Assembly (NCBI GenBank): GCA_947459215.1
Contig: CANHCQ010000006.1
Span: forward strand, 1 to 64,000
Length of the DNA stretch: 64,000 nucleotides
Reading direction: 5' to 3'
From: Phycisphaerales bacterium
GTDB lineage: Bacteria; Planctomycetota; Phycisphaerae; Phycisphaerales; UBA1924
In this document: piece by piece, positions 1 to 8,960 of the stretch
How the letters are laid out: each line of letters begins with the position of its first letter
How positions within the stretch are numbered: the stretch's first letter is position 1
Position numbers and translations under genes: made by a program
Notes under the pieces: model-generated
Seen by the model: the letters and a program-made list of their open reading frames with translations, nothing else
Database searches by the model: none
What the model was told of the DNA's origin: nothing

Positions 1-123
1 CGGCTGGTGGCCGCGGGCAAACCCAAGAAGCTCGCCCTGATCGCCACCCTCCGAAAGCTGCTGGTCACCCTCAACGCCATCCTGCGCACCAATCAGCCCT
101 GGAGAACCGCCCGTGCCGCTTGA
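1..123 (+). CDS. IS110-family transposase, C-terminal fragment (cut by window edge)
   Basis: The first 40 codons are open from the window edge to a TGA at 121-123 and end in ...LRTNQPWRTARAA. The stretch RLVAAGKPKKLALIATLRKL followed by LVTLNAILR resembles the extreme C-terminus of IS110/IS116/IS902 transposases, where '(V/A)AGKPKK.AL.A..RKLL..LNA.L' is typical. Members of that family use a DEDD-type catalytic domain and a C-terminal serine motif, both of which would lie outside the window. Only the tail is visible, so I cannot say whether the element is intact. The nearby palindrome at 139-160 is a repeat found again at 43036, so it is probably not part of the insertion sequence. Confidence 0.7.
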   Translation, partial: RLVAAGKPKKLALIATLRKLLVTLNAILRTNQPWRTARAA

Positions 124-138
124 TTCTCAAGACAGTCG

Positions 139-160
139 CTCTCCCCGCAGGCGGGGAGAG
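139..160. repeat. Short palindromic repeat, family B copy 1
   Basis: A perfect 10-bp stem (CTCTCCCCGC / GCGGGGAGAG) with a 2-nt loop, followed by GAGGCGCG. The same palindrome with the same GAGGCGC 3' flank occurs at 43036-43059, 43 kb away, so this is an interspersed repeat and not a local hairpin. It lies between the transposase tail and uvrC. Confidence 0.75.
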
Positions 161-208
161 GAGGCGCGTGGCCACGACTTCGCCGATCAACCGCGCTGCG
201 AGAATCTC

Positions 209-214
209 TACGAT
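209..214 (+). promoter_or_regulatory. Candidate -10 (TACGAT) for leaderless uvrC
   Basis: TACGAT ends 5 nt before the GTG of uvrC, and no Shine-Dalgarno sequence is present. The spacing would place transcription initiation at or next to the start codon. No clear -35 is visible. The same arrangement recurs at several genes in this window. Confidence 0.4.
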
Positions 215-219
215 CTCGC

Positions 220-1593
220 GTGTCCGACGACGTGACTCCATCCTCGCGCGATGATCGCATTGCGAGCCTGCTCGCCAAGGCCCGCGGGCTGCCGAAGGTC
301 CCCGGCGTCTACCTCATGAAGGACGCCAAGGGCGTCGTCATCTACGTCGGCAAGGCGGCGAACCTGCCCGATCGCGTCTCGTCGTACTTCGTGCCAAGCG
401 CCGACCTCGGTGCCCGCAAGGAGCCGATGCTCGACCGCGTGGTCGACTTCGACATCCTCGAGTGCGAAGGCGAGTGGGAAGCACTGCTCACCGAGAACCG
501 GCTGATCAAGGATCTGAAGCCCCGGTTCAACGTGCGGCTCGTCGATGACAAGACGTTCCCGTACCTCGCCGTCACGCAGCGCGAGGACTTCCCGCGGGTG
601 TTCGTCACCCGTAACCCCGGCGACCCCGAACTGAAGGGCGCGAGGATCTTCGGCCCGTTCACCAACGCGGGCGCGCTCCGAGACGCGATCCAGATCCTCC
701 AGCGGGTCTTCAAGTTCCGCACCTGCAAGCTCGACATCATCGACGGCGACGAGAAGAACAAGTTCTTCCGTCCCTGCCTGCTCTACGCAATCAACCAGTG
801 CACCGCGCCGTGTGCCGCCAAGATCGGCAAGGACGCGTACGGCGCCGACGTTGATCGCTTCGTCCGGTTCCTGGGTACCAAACGCAGCGTGATGCTCCGC
901 GAGATGGAAGGCGAGATGAACGCCGCGGCGGAGAACATGCAGTTCGAGCGTGCCGCCATCCTGCGCGATCAGATCAAGGCGATCCAGAAGCTCGACGAGC
1001 GCGCCAGCAAGAGCGACGGCTGGCAGCCCGAGACCGAGATCACCTATCTCGATCCGGAAAAGGCCCTCACCAGCCTGCAGCGCACGCTCGGCCTCGACGA
1101 ACCCATCCGCTGCGTCGAAGGCATCGACATCGCGCACCTGCAGGGCGGCGAGACCGTGGGGAGCAAGGTCTGCTTTGTCGACGGCCGCCCCTTCAAGAAC
1201 GAGTACCGACGCTACAAGATCGAGACGGTGAAGAACCTCGCCGGCGGACGGAGCAACGACGACTACAGCAGCATCCGCGAGGTGGTGAGCCGCCGCTATC
1301 GCGAGGCGGGCGAGGGGCACGAGCTTTATCCCGAGGTCATTCTCATCGACGGCGGCCTGGGCCAGTTGCACGCGGCGATGGAGGCCTTCGAACAGCTCAA
1401 CATCAAGCCGCCGATGGTGATCAGCCTCGCGAAGAAGGAAGAGCTGATCTACGTGCAGCGCAAGAGCGAGCCGATCCGGCTGGGGCGCGAGAACCCCGGG
1501 CTACGACTCTGCCAGGCCGTGCGCGACGAGGCCCACCGCTTCGCCCAGAGCTACCACCACCTCTTGCGGAAAAAGAAGACGCTCGAGGAATAG
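220..1593 (+). CDS. uvrC: UvrC-family excinuclease subunit, compact form
   Basis: UvrC makes the 3' and 5' incisions beside bulky DNA lesions in UvrABC nucleotide excision repair. The N-terminal GIY-YIG nuclease is visible (GVY 29-31, IYVGK 41-45, conserved Glu92), then a UvrB-binding UVR motif (about 227-257, with QFERAAILRDQI) and the RNase H-like nuclease with a plausible Asp-Asp-His triad (D303 in GIDIAH, D377 in LIDGG, H439 in RDEAHRFA). At 457 residues it is much shorter than the usual ~600. The segment between UVR and the second nuclease is only ~40 residues, and the protein stops at KKKTLEE, so the C-terminal helix-hairpin-helix DNA-binding domain is missing. The GTG start at 220 is preferred because it leaves a normal N-terminus. 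Whether this is the cell's main UvrC or a paralogue cannot be told here. The photolyase gene follows closely. Confidence 0.88.
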   Translation: MSDDVTPSSRDDRIASLLAKARGLPKVPGVYLMKDAKGVVIYVGKAANLPDRVSSYFVPSADLGARKEPMLDRVVDFDILECEGEWEALLTENRLIKDLKPRFNVRLVDDKTFPYLAVTQREDFPRVFVTRNPGDPELKGARIFGPFTNAGALRDAIQILQRVFKFRTCKLDIIDGDEKNKFFRPCLLYAINQCTAPCAAKIGKDAYGADVDRFVRFLGTKRSVMLREMEGEMNAAAENMQFERAAILRDQIKAIQKLDERASKSDGWQPETEITYLDPEKALTSLQRTLGLDEPIRCVEGIDIAHLQGGETVGSKVCFVDGRPFKNEYRRYKIETVKNLAGGRSNDDYSSIREVVSRRYREAGEGHELYPEVILIDGGLGQLHAAMEAFEQLNIKPPMVISLAKKEELIYVQRKSEPIRLGRENPGLRLCQAVRDEAHRFAQSYHHLLRKKKTLEE

Positions 1594-1649
1594 CCATGGC
1601 TTGCTCGTGGAGCGGAATCTCTCCCGCGGCCCCGGGCGAAACCATCCGT

Positions 1650-3224
1650 ATGTCCGTGGTTGTCTGGTTCAAACGCGATCTGCGGCTGCACGATCACGCC
1701 GCCCTGGCCGCGGGATGCCGCGAAGCACAGCGTGAGGGCGTGGCCCTGCTGTGCCTGTACGTCTATGAGCCATCAATCATCCACGCACCCGACTTCGATG
1801 CCTGCCACCTCGTCTTCATCAGCCAGTGCCTCCACGAGCTGCGGCGGAATCTCAACGCCATTGGCGGCCGCCTCCTGATGCGCGTTGGCGAGATGCCGGA
1901 TGTCCTCGAGCACCTCGGTCGCGAGCTCTCCGCCGCGGGCCTCGCACCGATCCGAAGCCTGCACAGCCACGAGGAAACCGGCAATGACCGAACCTTTCAG
2001 CGCGATCGGCGCGTCGCCCGCTGGTGTGCGGCCCACGGCGTCCGTTGGAGCGAGCACGTGCAGAACGGCGTCGTGCGTCGGCTCGCTTCCCGCGACGGCT
2101 GGGCGGCGATGTGGGATGAGCGCATGAGCGCCCCGATCATCGACGCGCCCGCCGACCTCGCTGCTGTGACCGTTCGTGTTCTTGATGATGGAGAGCTGCA
2201 GACGCCCGAGGCGTTCAACCTCGGTCCCGGAAAGCCCAAGGCCCAGCCCGGCGGCGAGGCCGCGGCCCATCGCGTGCTCGATTCCTTTCTCGAGACCCGC
2301 GGCGTCAACTACCAGCGCGACATGTCGTCGCCCGTCGAAGGCTGGAACGGTTGCTCGCGTCTGAGTCCGCACCTTGCCTACGGCTCCATCTCCATCAAGG
2401 TCGCACACCAACGAACGACGGAGCGCCAGCGCGAGGTGGAGCATCTCGCGCTCCGTGGGGAAATCGATCCTCGCTGGAAGGCCTCGCTGAAGAGCTTCCA
2501 GGCCCGCCTGCACTGGCACTGCCACTTCATGCAGAAGCTCGAGAGTGAACCTCGCATCGAGTTCGGAAACGTGAACCGCGCGTACGACGGCCTGCGTCCC
2601 GAGTCCATCGACGATCCCGAGTCCGTCCGGCGCTTTGAGGCGTGGAAGTCCGGCCGCACCGGCTACCCGATGATCGACGCCTGCATGCGCTGCCTGCACG
2701 CCACCGGCTGGATCAACTTTCGCATGCGGGCCATGCTCGCGAGCTTCACCAGCTATCAGCTTTGGCTCCATTGGCCCGAGCCCGCGGCGTACCTCGCGCG
2801 CCAGTTCATCGACTACGAACCCGGCATTCACTACCCGCAGTTCCAGATGCAATCCGGCGTCACCGGCATCAACACCATCCGCATCTACTCGCCCGCGAAG
2901 CAGGCCCGTGATCAGGATCCGACAGGAGCGTTCATCCGCCGCTGGGTGCCGCAGCTCGCCACCGTACCCGACGACTATCTCGCCGAGCCGCACCTCATGC
3001 CGCCGCTGCTCCGCCAGATGCACGGCGTGCGCCTCGCCGAGCCCGGCACGGATCCTTGCGAGCTCGAAGGCGAGGTGTATCCGTGGCCCGTTGTCGATCA
3101 TCAGGCCGCCTACCGCGAGGCCAAGGAGCAGGTCTTCGCGTGGCGCAGCCGGGCCAGCGCGAAACGCGAGGCGGTGCAAGTGTTCCTGAAGCACGGCAGC
3201 CGCCGTCACAATCGCCGCGGCTGA
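1650..3224 (+). CDS. Deoxyribodipyrimidine photolyase / cryptochrome family protein
   Basis: Light-dependent repair flavoprotein or related cryptochrome. The chosen ATG gives MSVVVWFKRDLRLHDH, the classical start of the photolyase N-terminal alpha/beta domain; an upstream in-frame ATG at 1596 would add 18 unrelated residues. The C-terminal FAD-binding domain is recognisable from SPHLAYGSISI, SFQARLHWHCHFMQKLE, the core WKSGRTGYPMIDACMRCL and GWINFRMRAML, and the run GINTIRIYSPAKQARDQDP ahead of FIRRWVPQL. The 524-residue length is somewhat above that of class I CPD photolyases (~470). The 'TIRIYSP' variant, where CPD photolyases usually have 'FRVFNP', suggests a divergent subfamily, so substrate (CPD or 6-4) is not assigned. 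It lies 56 nt after uvrC, a plausible repair pair. It converges with the next gene with only 6 nt between stop codons. Confidence 0.85.
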   Translation: MSVVVWFKRDLRLHDHAALAAGCREAQREGVALLCLYVYEPSIIHAPDFDACHLVFISQCLHELRRNLNAIGGRLLMRVGEMPDVLEHLGRELSAAGLAPIRSLHSHEETGNDRTFQRDRRVARWCAAHGVRWSEHVQNGVVRRLASRDGWAAMWDERMSAPIIDAPADLAAVTVRVLDDGELQTPEAFNLGPGKPKAQPGGEAAAHRVLDSFLETRGVNYQRDMSSPVEGWNGCSRLSPHLAYGSISIKVAHQRTTERQREVEHLALRGEIDPRWKASLKSFQARLHWHCHFMQKLESEPRIEFGNVNRAYDGLRPESIDDPESVRRFEAWKSGRTGYPMIDACMRCLHATGWINFRMRAMLASFTSYQLWLHWPEPAAYLARQFIDYEPGIHYPQFQMQSGVTGINTIRIYSPAKQARDQDPTGAFIRRWVPQLATVPDDYLAEPHLMPPLLRQMHGVRLAEPGTDPCELEGEVYPWPVVDHQAAYREAKEQVFAWRSRASAKREAVQVFLKHGSRRHNRRG

Positions 3225-3230
3225 ACCAAG

Positions 3231-6200
3231 TCACTTCTTCGGCTGGACGACGTCCTTGAGAATGTCCACGATCCGCTCGGGGCCGACATTCTTGAGGAAG
3301 CCCCTTGCGAAAAGCTCAAGATCCGGCCGGGTGCTCGGGCTCTTCAGCGGACCGCTCGTGCGGAACGGCATCATCGTCGCCTGATTGAGCGCCCCACCGG
3401 TCGCGGCGATTCCTGGGATCGCGCTGAACAGCTTGCCAGCGTCGTCAGCGACCTGACCGAACGGCACCCAAGTCACGACGTCGATGCGCTCGCCGGGCAG
3501 GTTGATCGCAAGCCCTTCAAGCTCGAAGTTGAACTCGCCAACCGGGAACGTCCAGCGCGGGTAGCTCAGGACGCCATTCACGCATGTAATCGTGAGCGGC
3601 TTGAGGCGTTGCAGGGCCTTGCCCTCGTCCTTGGCGTTGATGCGTTTCAGGAATCCGCCCAGACCGCCGCCGACCTTGAAGCGGGCCTCGCCCGGATCGA
3701 TATTGACCTGTCCGTTGAGTTTCCGCAGATCGCCGTCGAGGGGCAATTCGAGGCGGTTGGACTGAATGATCGCCTGCTTGTCCTCGAAGCGTTTCTCGAC
3801 CTCGGCGAGCGACGGGAGCAAGTCTCCCGCCTTGCGGCTCAACTCGCCGTCCAACCGGCGCAAGGCGATCAGCATCGGCGTGATGAGCACGCCGTTCTTC
3901 ACCTCGCCGTTGATCTGAATCAGAGCACGCGGCAGCAGAGCCTCGGGCCCGTTGGCGCTGGTGAGCTTGGTCTCGGTGCTGGTGATGTCGGTGCGGATGG
4001 TGCCGCCGGTCTTGCTGAAGTTCTTGGCGTCGAGCGTGAGGTTCACGCTCGGGCCGAGGATGTCGCCGGGCAGGCCGTTCTTGACGCTGAAGGCGTCGAT
4101 GAGCGCCGTCGGGATCGACTTGATGTCGCCCTTGGCGGTGATGACGGGGTTGGTGGTGTTGAGCGTGCCCGAGGCGTCGCCGATGTTGGTGACCGTGCCG
4201 GCGATCGTGCCGCCGCCGGGGCCCGCCTTGCCCGGGTCGGGCACGATGGCGAGCTTGCCGAAGTTGAGGTCGAAGGCCAGGCCCGGAGCCGGGCCATCGA
4301 TGCTCTTGAGCTTCACCGTTGCGTCGCCCATCTGGGTGCGCACGTTGCGGCTGTCGGCCAGTTCGAGCGCCGCGATGCGGGCCGTCGCGTCGAGCGCGAA
4401 GATGCCGGGCATCAGCGGGCCGCCGATGCCGCTGCTGTTCGCACGCGAGATGACGGCCTTGTTGATGACGACTTCGGCCTTGGCCGGGCCGGTCATGCTG
4501 AGATCGGTGGGCTTGGCTCCGGGCGCCAAGGGCTGGCCCTTGCCCAGCACAAAGCGATCGAACCACGCCGGGTCGATGGTCCAGCGGATCGGATCGGAGG
4601 AGGTGAGCTGGATGCGATCGGGCAAGAGCGTCGCCCGCAGCGGTTGACGGATCTCGACCCGGGGGGCGAGCAGCGTCACGTCCGCCGTGATCTCGCCACC
4701 GGCGAGCGTCTCGGCGAGGCTCTTGCCGTCTTTGCTTCGCGGATCGATGCGGGTGCTTGCGGTGATCTGTGCGGTCGGTCCCAGTGCGCCGGAGACGAGG
4801 CCCGGCTGATTGATCGCCTTATCGAGCCCCGCGGTCGCGACATCGTTCACGCGGACCTCGATGGTGGCCGGGCCCTTGAGCGCGTACATCGCGCCGAGTG
4901 GAGCGCTCGCGCGGGCGGCGACGGCGCCGAAGTTCTGGCCGTCGGGCGTGACCAGGCCGCCGGTGGCCTGCACGCTCGCCTCGCCGCCGGCGCCCTTGTC
5001 CGACAGCGTCGAGAGCGGCAGGGCGACATTGATCGTCAGGTCGTTCGCGCCGTAGGACTGATCGCCCTTGACGATGATCGCCTGACCCAGCACTGCGAGC
5101 CGTGCCTTGAGCTCGCCGGCCTTGGCAAAGTCCGGCGCGCCCGCGGCGGTCAGCGGGATCGTCACCGGGTCACTCGTCAGCGTGTACTTCGCCGGGGCGC
5201 GGAGCGTGACCTTGTCCGTCCCGCTCTGCACGGCGTCGAGCAAGGCGGGCGTCACGACGCCGTCGCCAAGGGCCTTAAAGACGAGGCTGTTGCCCGCGAG
5301 TTCGCCGTCGATGCCGACGTTGGTGCGGCTGGAGTTGAGTGCGGCCTTGATCGACAGGCCGTCGCTACCGGAGGGCAGGATCGAGACCGAGGTGTCAAAC
5401 GTCGCGCCCAAGGCCTCGCGTGCGAGCGCGGGGACAGGGCCGCCGCCGGGCAGCGCCTCGGCGAGCGACGAGGGCACGCCGTCGACCTTGATGGTGCCCA
5501 GCGCGTAGAACGCGCCCGCGAGCTTGGCGATCAGGTTCGGTGCGGCGGGGGCGGAACCGGTCCACAGCGACGAGACCGAGGGCAGCGAGAAGTTGCCGTC
5601 GATCTTCATCGGCGAGCCGTTGGCCACCGTGTTGCCCGCGATAACCGCGGTCGCGGCCTTGCCGGGCGTGATCGCAACATCGACGCCCAGGTCACGCACC
5701 TCGACATCCATTGCCTTGCCCGGCACGGTCCCCTCGGCGGCCGGGATCGACGCAAGCACGTTCCAGCCCGATGCATCAACCCGAGCCTTGGCCTCGAGCT
5801 GATCCAGCTTCGGTGCCCGCGTCTTGGCGTCCATCGGCACGCGGAGCGTCGGGATCGAGAGGCCGACTTGTCCGGTCGTCTTCGGGAACGAGAGCGACTC
5901 GGACTTCACGATGCGGGAGGCGATCTGCCCGGCACTGGCAAGTCGCAGCGACACGCCGCGCTCGCGGGCGCTGATCTCGGTGTCGGTGACGCGCAGAGCC
6001 GCGACCGCGCCGAGCGATTGCGACTGGGCGTTCAGATCCAGATCGATGACGTTGTTCTTCGATGCCGCGGTGAGCTCCAGATCCGCCGTCGGGCCGATGT
6101 CCCGCGGCAGGTCGAGCGCGACGCCCGACTTTGCGAGCGCCGCCGCCACGAACGGCTGCAGCACGCCGGTCGACGCGCCGCGGAGCGAGACCGTGCCGTC

Positions 6201-7610
6201 GATGGACTTGGGCAGGCCCGCGAGCGGGGCGCCCTTGTCGTCGAGCAGGCCGGCGAGGGTGATGTCGGCGTTCAGCGTGCCCGCGTTCTGCGGCCCGTTG
6301 CCGCTGTCGATCGTCGCCGACGACGCGGCGGTGATCTTCGCGCCCGTGCTCAGATCGGTGCTGGCGAACGTCACCGCGAGCGACGGCACGGCGACCTTCG
6401 AACTGGTTTCGCCCGCGCTGAGCGTGCCCTGCAGGGAATCGAGCGTGAGCGACGCGTTGATCGCCCCGCCGCGGAGATCAGGGCCGGCGTCGCCAAGCTT
6501 GGCTCGGAGGGTCTCGATGCGGACCACGCCGCCGGGGGCGCGGGTGATCGCGAGTGAGCCGAGTTGTTCTTTGGTGAGGAAAGAATCGAGTGCGGCCTTC
6601 GCTGCCGCGCTGGTGAGCTTGGCCTCGGCGGGCGCATCGAGCGCGATCACCCCGTCCTTGAGCGAGAGTTTGGCGTTTGCTGTCGCGCCCGCGCTCTGCA
6701 CATCCAGCGACGCCGCGCCGCCCTTGTAGTCGCCGCTGGCCGTCGCCGCGAACGTCAACGACTCACCGAGGATCTGCTTGAGGTGCAGCGGCTTCCCCGC
6801 GGCCGTGCTTGCGATCGCGTCCAAGATCGCTACCGACAGGTCCTTGGCGGACACCATCGCATCGACCTTGGGTGAACTCCTGGCAAGCGCAGCGTTGTCG
6901 AGATGGATGATGCCGTTGGCGTCGGTCCAGTTCTCGATACTGACTTTGGCCTCGAGCGGGGCGGCCCCGGTCTTGGCCGAGAAGTCGAGCGTGATCGGCG
7001 AGCCAACGGCGAGGTTGGCGTCGGCCTTGACGTCGCTCAGCTCGGCGACGGGCTTCATCGCCTTGTCGAGCACGCTGAGTTTCGACAGCCGCAGTTCCAC
7101 CTTGGCCTTCAGGTTCTTGGGCAGCGGAATCTGATTCGTCGTAACGCTGACACTGGCCTCGCGACCGCCCGTCGCGGCAGCGGGCGCGGGCGTGGGCGCG
7201 GCGTCGCCCTCGCGGAACTGCACGTCGCCGCTGACTTTGATCGTGCCCAGGTCGTACCAGTTGGTAGCGAGAGCGAGGAGGCTGCGGTTGACGGTGACAT
7301 CGAGCGCGCCGGCCGGGGCGTTCTTGGAATCAACCAGGGCGATCCGGGCCGATTGATCGCCGAACCAGCCGAGCTTGGCGGACTGGATGGAGCCGACGAG
7401 TTGGCCGCTGGTGAGCACCTGGGTGCCGGCAACGAACTTCCCGGCGATGGTGGGCACCAGAGCGATCACGCCGCCGGCGAGGGCAACGAGCACACCGGCG
7501 CCGATCAGCAGCTTCTTGCCTTTGCCGGACTTCTTGCCGCGGCCGGGCATCGCGCTGTCATCCAGAAGCGCGGCGGATTCATCTCGGGTCAGACCGGGTT
7601 CGCTGGACAT
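3231..7610 (-). CDS. AsmA-like envelope protein, single N-terminal anchor
   Basis: A 1459-residue protein with a basic N-terminus, one transmembrane segment (about residues 33-53, LLIGAGVLVALAGGVIALVP) and then a very long region of repetitive beta-strand-rich sequence (recurrent 'SLxGTVSLRG', 'LTLDSLQGTLSAGE', 'GGEITADVTL'). The C-terminus has 'GVLSYPRWTFPVGEFNFELEG'. This layout fits the AsmA/TamB/YhdP superfamily, which bridges inner and outer membranes and is implicated in phospholipid transport or envelope maintenance; the assignment is by architecture and is not residue-level. The ATG at 7610 is preferred over one 18 codons upstream because GAGGT lies 7 nt before it. The gene is divergent from the GbsR-type regulator, and their shared intergenic region is AT-rich. 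Confidence 0.65.
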   Translation of the reverse strand: MSSEPGLTRDESAALLDDSAMPGRGKKSGKGKKLLIGAGVLVALAGGVIALVPTIAGKFVAGTQVLTSGQLVGSIQSAKLGWFGDQSARIALVDSKNAPAGALDVTVNRSLLALATNWYDLGTIKVSGDVQFREGDAAPTPAPAAATGGREASVSVTTNQIPLPKNLKAKVELRLSKLSVLDKAMKPVAELSDVKADANLAVGSPITLDFSAKTGAAPLEAKVSIENWTDANGIIHLDNAALARSSPKVDAMVSAKDLSVAILDAIASTAAGKPLHLKQILGESLTFAATASGDYKGGAASLDVQSAGATANAKLSLKDGVIALDAPAEAKLTSAAAKAALDSFLTKEQLGSLAITRAPGGVVRIETLRAKLGDAGPDLRGGAINASLTLDSLQGTLSAGETSSKVAVPSLAVTFASTDLSTGAKITAASSATIDSGNGPQNAGTLNADITLAGLLDDKGAPLAGLPKSIDGTVSLRGASTGVLQPFVAAALAKSGVALDLPRDIGPTADLELTAASKNNVIDLDLNAQSQSLGAVAALRVTDTEISARERGVSLRLASAGQIASRIVKSESLSFPKTTGQVGLSIPTLRVPMDAKTRAPKLDQLEAKARVDASGWNVLASIPAAEGTVPGKAMDVEVRDLGVDVAITPGKAATAVIAGNTVANGSPMKIDGNFSLPSVSSLWTGSAPAAPNLIAKLAGAFYALGTIKVDGVPSSLAEALPGGGPVPALAREALGATFDTSVSILPSGSDGLSIKAALNSSRTNVGIDGELAGNSLVFKALGDGVVTPALLDAVQSGTDKVTLRAPAKYTLTSDPVTIPLTAAGAPDFAKAGELKARLAVLGQAIIVKGDQSYGANDLTINVALPLSTLSDKGAGGEASVQATGGLVTPDGQNFGAVAARASAPLGAMYALKGPATIEVRVNDVATAGLDKAINQPGLVSGALGPTAQITASTRIDPRSKDGKSLAETLAGGEITADVTLLAPRVEIRQPLRATLLPDRIQLTSSDPIRWTIDPAWFDRFVLGKGQPLAPGAKPTDLSMTGPAKAEVVINKAVISRANSSGIGGPLMPGIFALDATARIAALELADSRNVRTQMGDATVKLKSIDGPAPGLAFDLNFGKLAIVPDPGKAGPGGGTIAGTVTNIGDASGTLNTTNPVITAKGDIKSIPTALIDAFSVKNGLPGDILGPSVNLTLDAKNFSKTGGTIRTDITSTETKLTSANGPEALLPRALIQINGEVKNGVLITPMLIALRRLDGELSRKAGDLLPSLAEVEKRFEDKQAIIQSNRLELPLDGDLRKLNGQVNIDPGEARFKVGGGLGGFLKRINAKDEGKALQRLKPLTITCVNGVLSYPRWTFPVGEFNFELEGLAINLPGERIDVVTWVPFGQVADDAGKLFSAIPGIAATGGALNQATMMPFRTSGPLKSPSTRPDLELFARGFLKNVGPERIVDILKDVVQPKK

Positions 7611-7802
7611 GCATCGACCTCGTTTGGTGGCCGGGACTGGCCATGGGCGGCGTGCTCTCGACACGTCACCGTTGGAGGGTATTCGAGTCAGACGCCCGAT
7701 CCGGCGGGTTCCGTACGGGGATGTTTCTGTGTTCTGCGAAGTGTCTTTCGGGCTTGAATTTACGATTCTGACGTCACTTTCAATTTCTTCTGAAACTTCT
7801 GC

Positions 7803-7808
7803 TATACT
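7803..7808 (+). promoter_or_regulatory. Extended -10 promoter for the GbsR-like regulator
   Basis: TATACT at 7803-7808 is directly preceded by TGC, giving an extended -10 (TGnTATAAT type) in a locally AT-rich region 54 nt upstream of the regulator's ATG. The -35 (around 7779-7785) is weak, as expected for an extended -10 promoter. A perfect TGACGTCA palindrome sits about 26 nt further upstream (7769-7776), a possible operator between the divergent genes. Confidence 0.5.
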
Positions 7809-7861
7809 CTGGGCGAAGTGCTGGGAGTCATCCGTCGCGGCGTACGACCCGGGAGCAGGGC

Positions 7862-8476
7862 ATGGCGAACGTCGAAACCAAGCAATTGACCGAGGCGCAG
7901 GATCGCTTCGTGGCGGCGTGGGGCAAGATGGGCACCGCCTGGGGCATCAGTCGCACCATGGCCGAGGTCCACGCGCTGCTCTACATCACCGGCGAACCGC
8001 TCTGCACCGATGACGTCATGGAGCGGCTCCAGATCAGCCGCGGCAACGCGAGCATGTCGCTGCGGGCACTGCTCGAGTGGGGCATCGTCGAGCGCGTGCA
8101 TCGGCGGGGAGACCGCAAGGAGTACTTCCACGCCGAGCAGGATGTGTGGGTGCTCTTCCGAGCGATCGTGCGTGAGCGGATGAAGCGCGAGGTCGATCCG
8201 ATGCGGGCGTCGCTCTACGAGATTCGCGACATGACCAGCGAGCGGGCGGGCGAGCGGGGCGGCAAGGACGCGAAGGACCCGGCACTGGCTGCGCACAACA
8301 AACGCATCGACTCAATGCTCGAGTTCCTCGAAACGATGGAAAAGATGTCGGCGTCGTTCGTCAGCCCCGCTGGCCGCGGACTGCAGGCGGCGGCCAAGAT
8401 CCTCGGCTTCGTCGGCGGCCGGGCCGAGCCGCGGCCCACGGGCAGCAAGCCCGACAGCGAACGGGAGGCCGGATGA
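7862..8476 (+). CDS. GbsR/MarR-family transcriptional regulator
   Basis: A 204-residue winged-helix protein. Residues ~20-110 match the GbsR-type HTH: 'WGISRTMAEVHALLYITGEPL', the recognition helix 'LQISRGNASMSLRALLEWGIV', then the wing 'RVHRRGDRKEYFHAEQDVW'. Members of this family are often repressors controlling osmolyte or membrane-transport genes. The C-terminal half is helical (dimerisation) and ends in a charged tail. Its stop codon overlaps the start of the next gene (ATGA), so the two are translationally coupled. It is divergent from the AsmA-like gene, which makes that gene or its own operon the likely target; this is inference from position only. Confidence 0.8.
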   Translation: MANVETKQLTEAQDRFVAAWGKMGTAWGISRTMAEVHALLYITGEPLCTDDVMERLQISRGNASMSLRALLEWGIVERVHRRGDRKEYFHAEQDVWVLFRAIVRERMKREVDPMRASLYEIRDMTSERAGERGGKDAKDPALAAHNKRIDSMLEFLETMEKMSASFVSPAGRGLQAAAKILGFVGGRAEPRPTGSKPDSEREAG

Positions 8477-8904
8477 GCGTTGCAACCACATCCCAAGCGC
8501 GGCATCTCGCCACGGCAGAAGCACCTCGCGCGACACCCAATTTCTCCACGACGCACACGATCCGCTGGACTGTCTCGTCCCGAGCCCTCGCGGCCGGGCA
8601 GCCCGAACTCGTGGGTGCCGACCGCCGCGAAGACGTCGGCATGGTTGTGCGCATCGAGATCGCGGAGAGCGACTTCCACGCCAGCGTGGCGATTGAAGTC
8701 GGCGACAGCACGCATGCCGTCGAATCGATCCGTGGCCACACCGAGCGCTCGCACGTCGGGGCGTGCGAACTGCTGCACCTGGATTCCTCGGAACTGGTCG
8801 CCAGCCTCCGCCGCAGCACGGACGGCTACGAAACTCTCTACGCCCGACTGCCTCTGCTCTCTCGCTGGGGCATCGCGGGCGGACGGTACGAGTTGGTGCC
8901 CTGA
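8473..8904 (+). CDS. Conserved hypothetical protein coupled to the GbsR-like gene
   Basis: A 143-residue protein whose ATG overlaps the regulator's stop (ATGA), so it is very probably real and co-expressed. I recognise no domain. There is no signal peptide or membrane segment. The central part (THTIRWTVSSRALAAGQPEL, then VVRIEIAESDFHASVAIEVG) alternates hydrophobic and polar residues like a beta-sandwich, and the end, 'LLSRWGIAGGRYELVP', may close the fold. It could be an accessory or effector-binding partner of the regulator, but nothing in the sequence shows this. Confidence 0.6.
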   Translation: MSVATTSQARHLATAEAPRATPNFSTTHTIRWTVSSRALAAGQPELVGADRREDVGMVVRIEIAESDFHASVAIEVGDSTHAVESIRGHTERSHVGACELLHLDSSELVASLRRSTDGYETLYARLPLLSRWGIAGGRYELVP

Positions 8905-8906
8905 GC

Positions 8907-8936
8907 ACCGACCTCAGAGGTCGGTCCCAGGACCGA
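8907..8936. terminator. Two overlapping hairpins between convergent genes
   Basis: Immediately after the stop codon there is an 8-bp stem ACCGACCT/AGGTCGGT (8907-8925, loop CAG). It overlaps a second stem TCGGTCC/GGACCGA (8921-8936, loop CA). The two are mutually exclusive. No U-tract follows, so this is a candidate bidirectional, possibly factor-assisted terminator between the 143-residue protein gene and the HU gene. Confidence 0.4.
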
Positions 8937-8960
8937 ACACATCACTGCGGGCTGCTTGCG

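Noticed and set aside
3609..6557. A 982-residue plus-strand open frame across the AsmA-like gene
   Set aside because: An antisense shadow in high-GC DNA; no recognisable motifs, and the minus-strand protein has a membrane anchor, ribosome-binding site and repeat structure.
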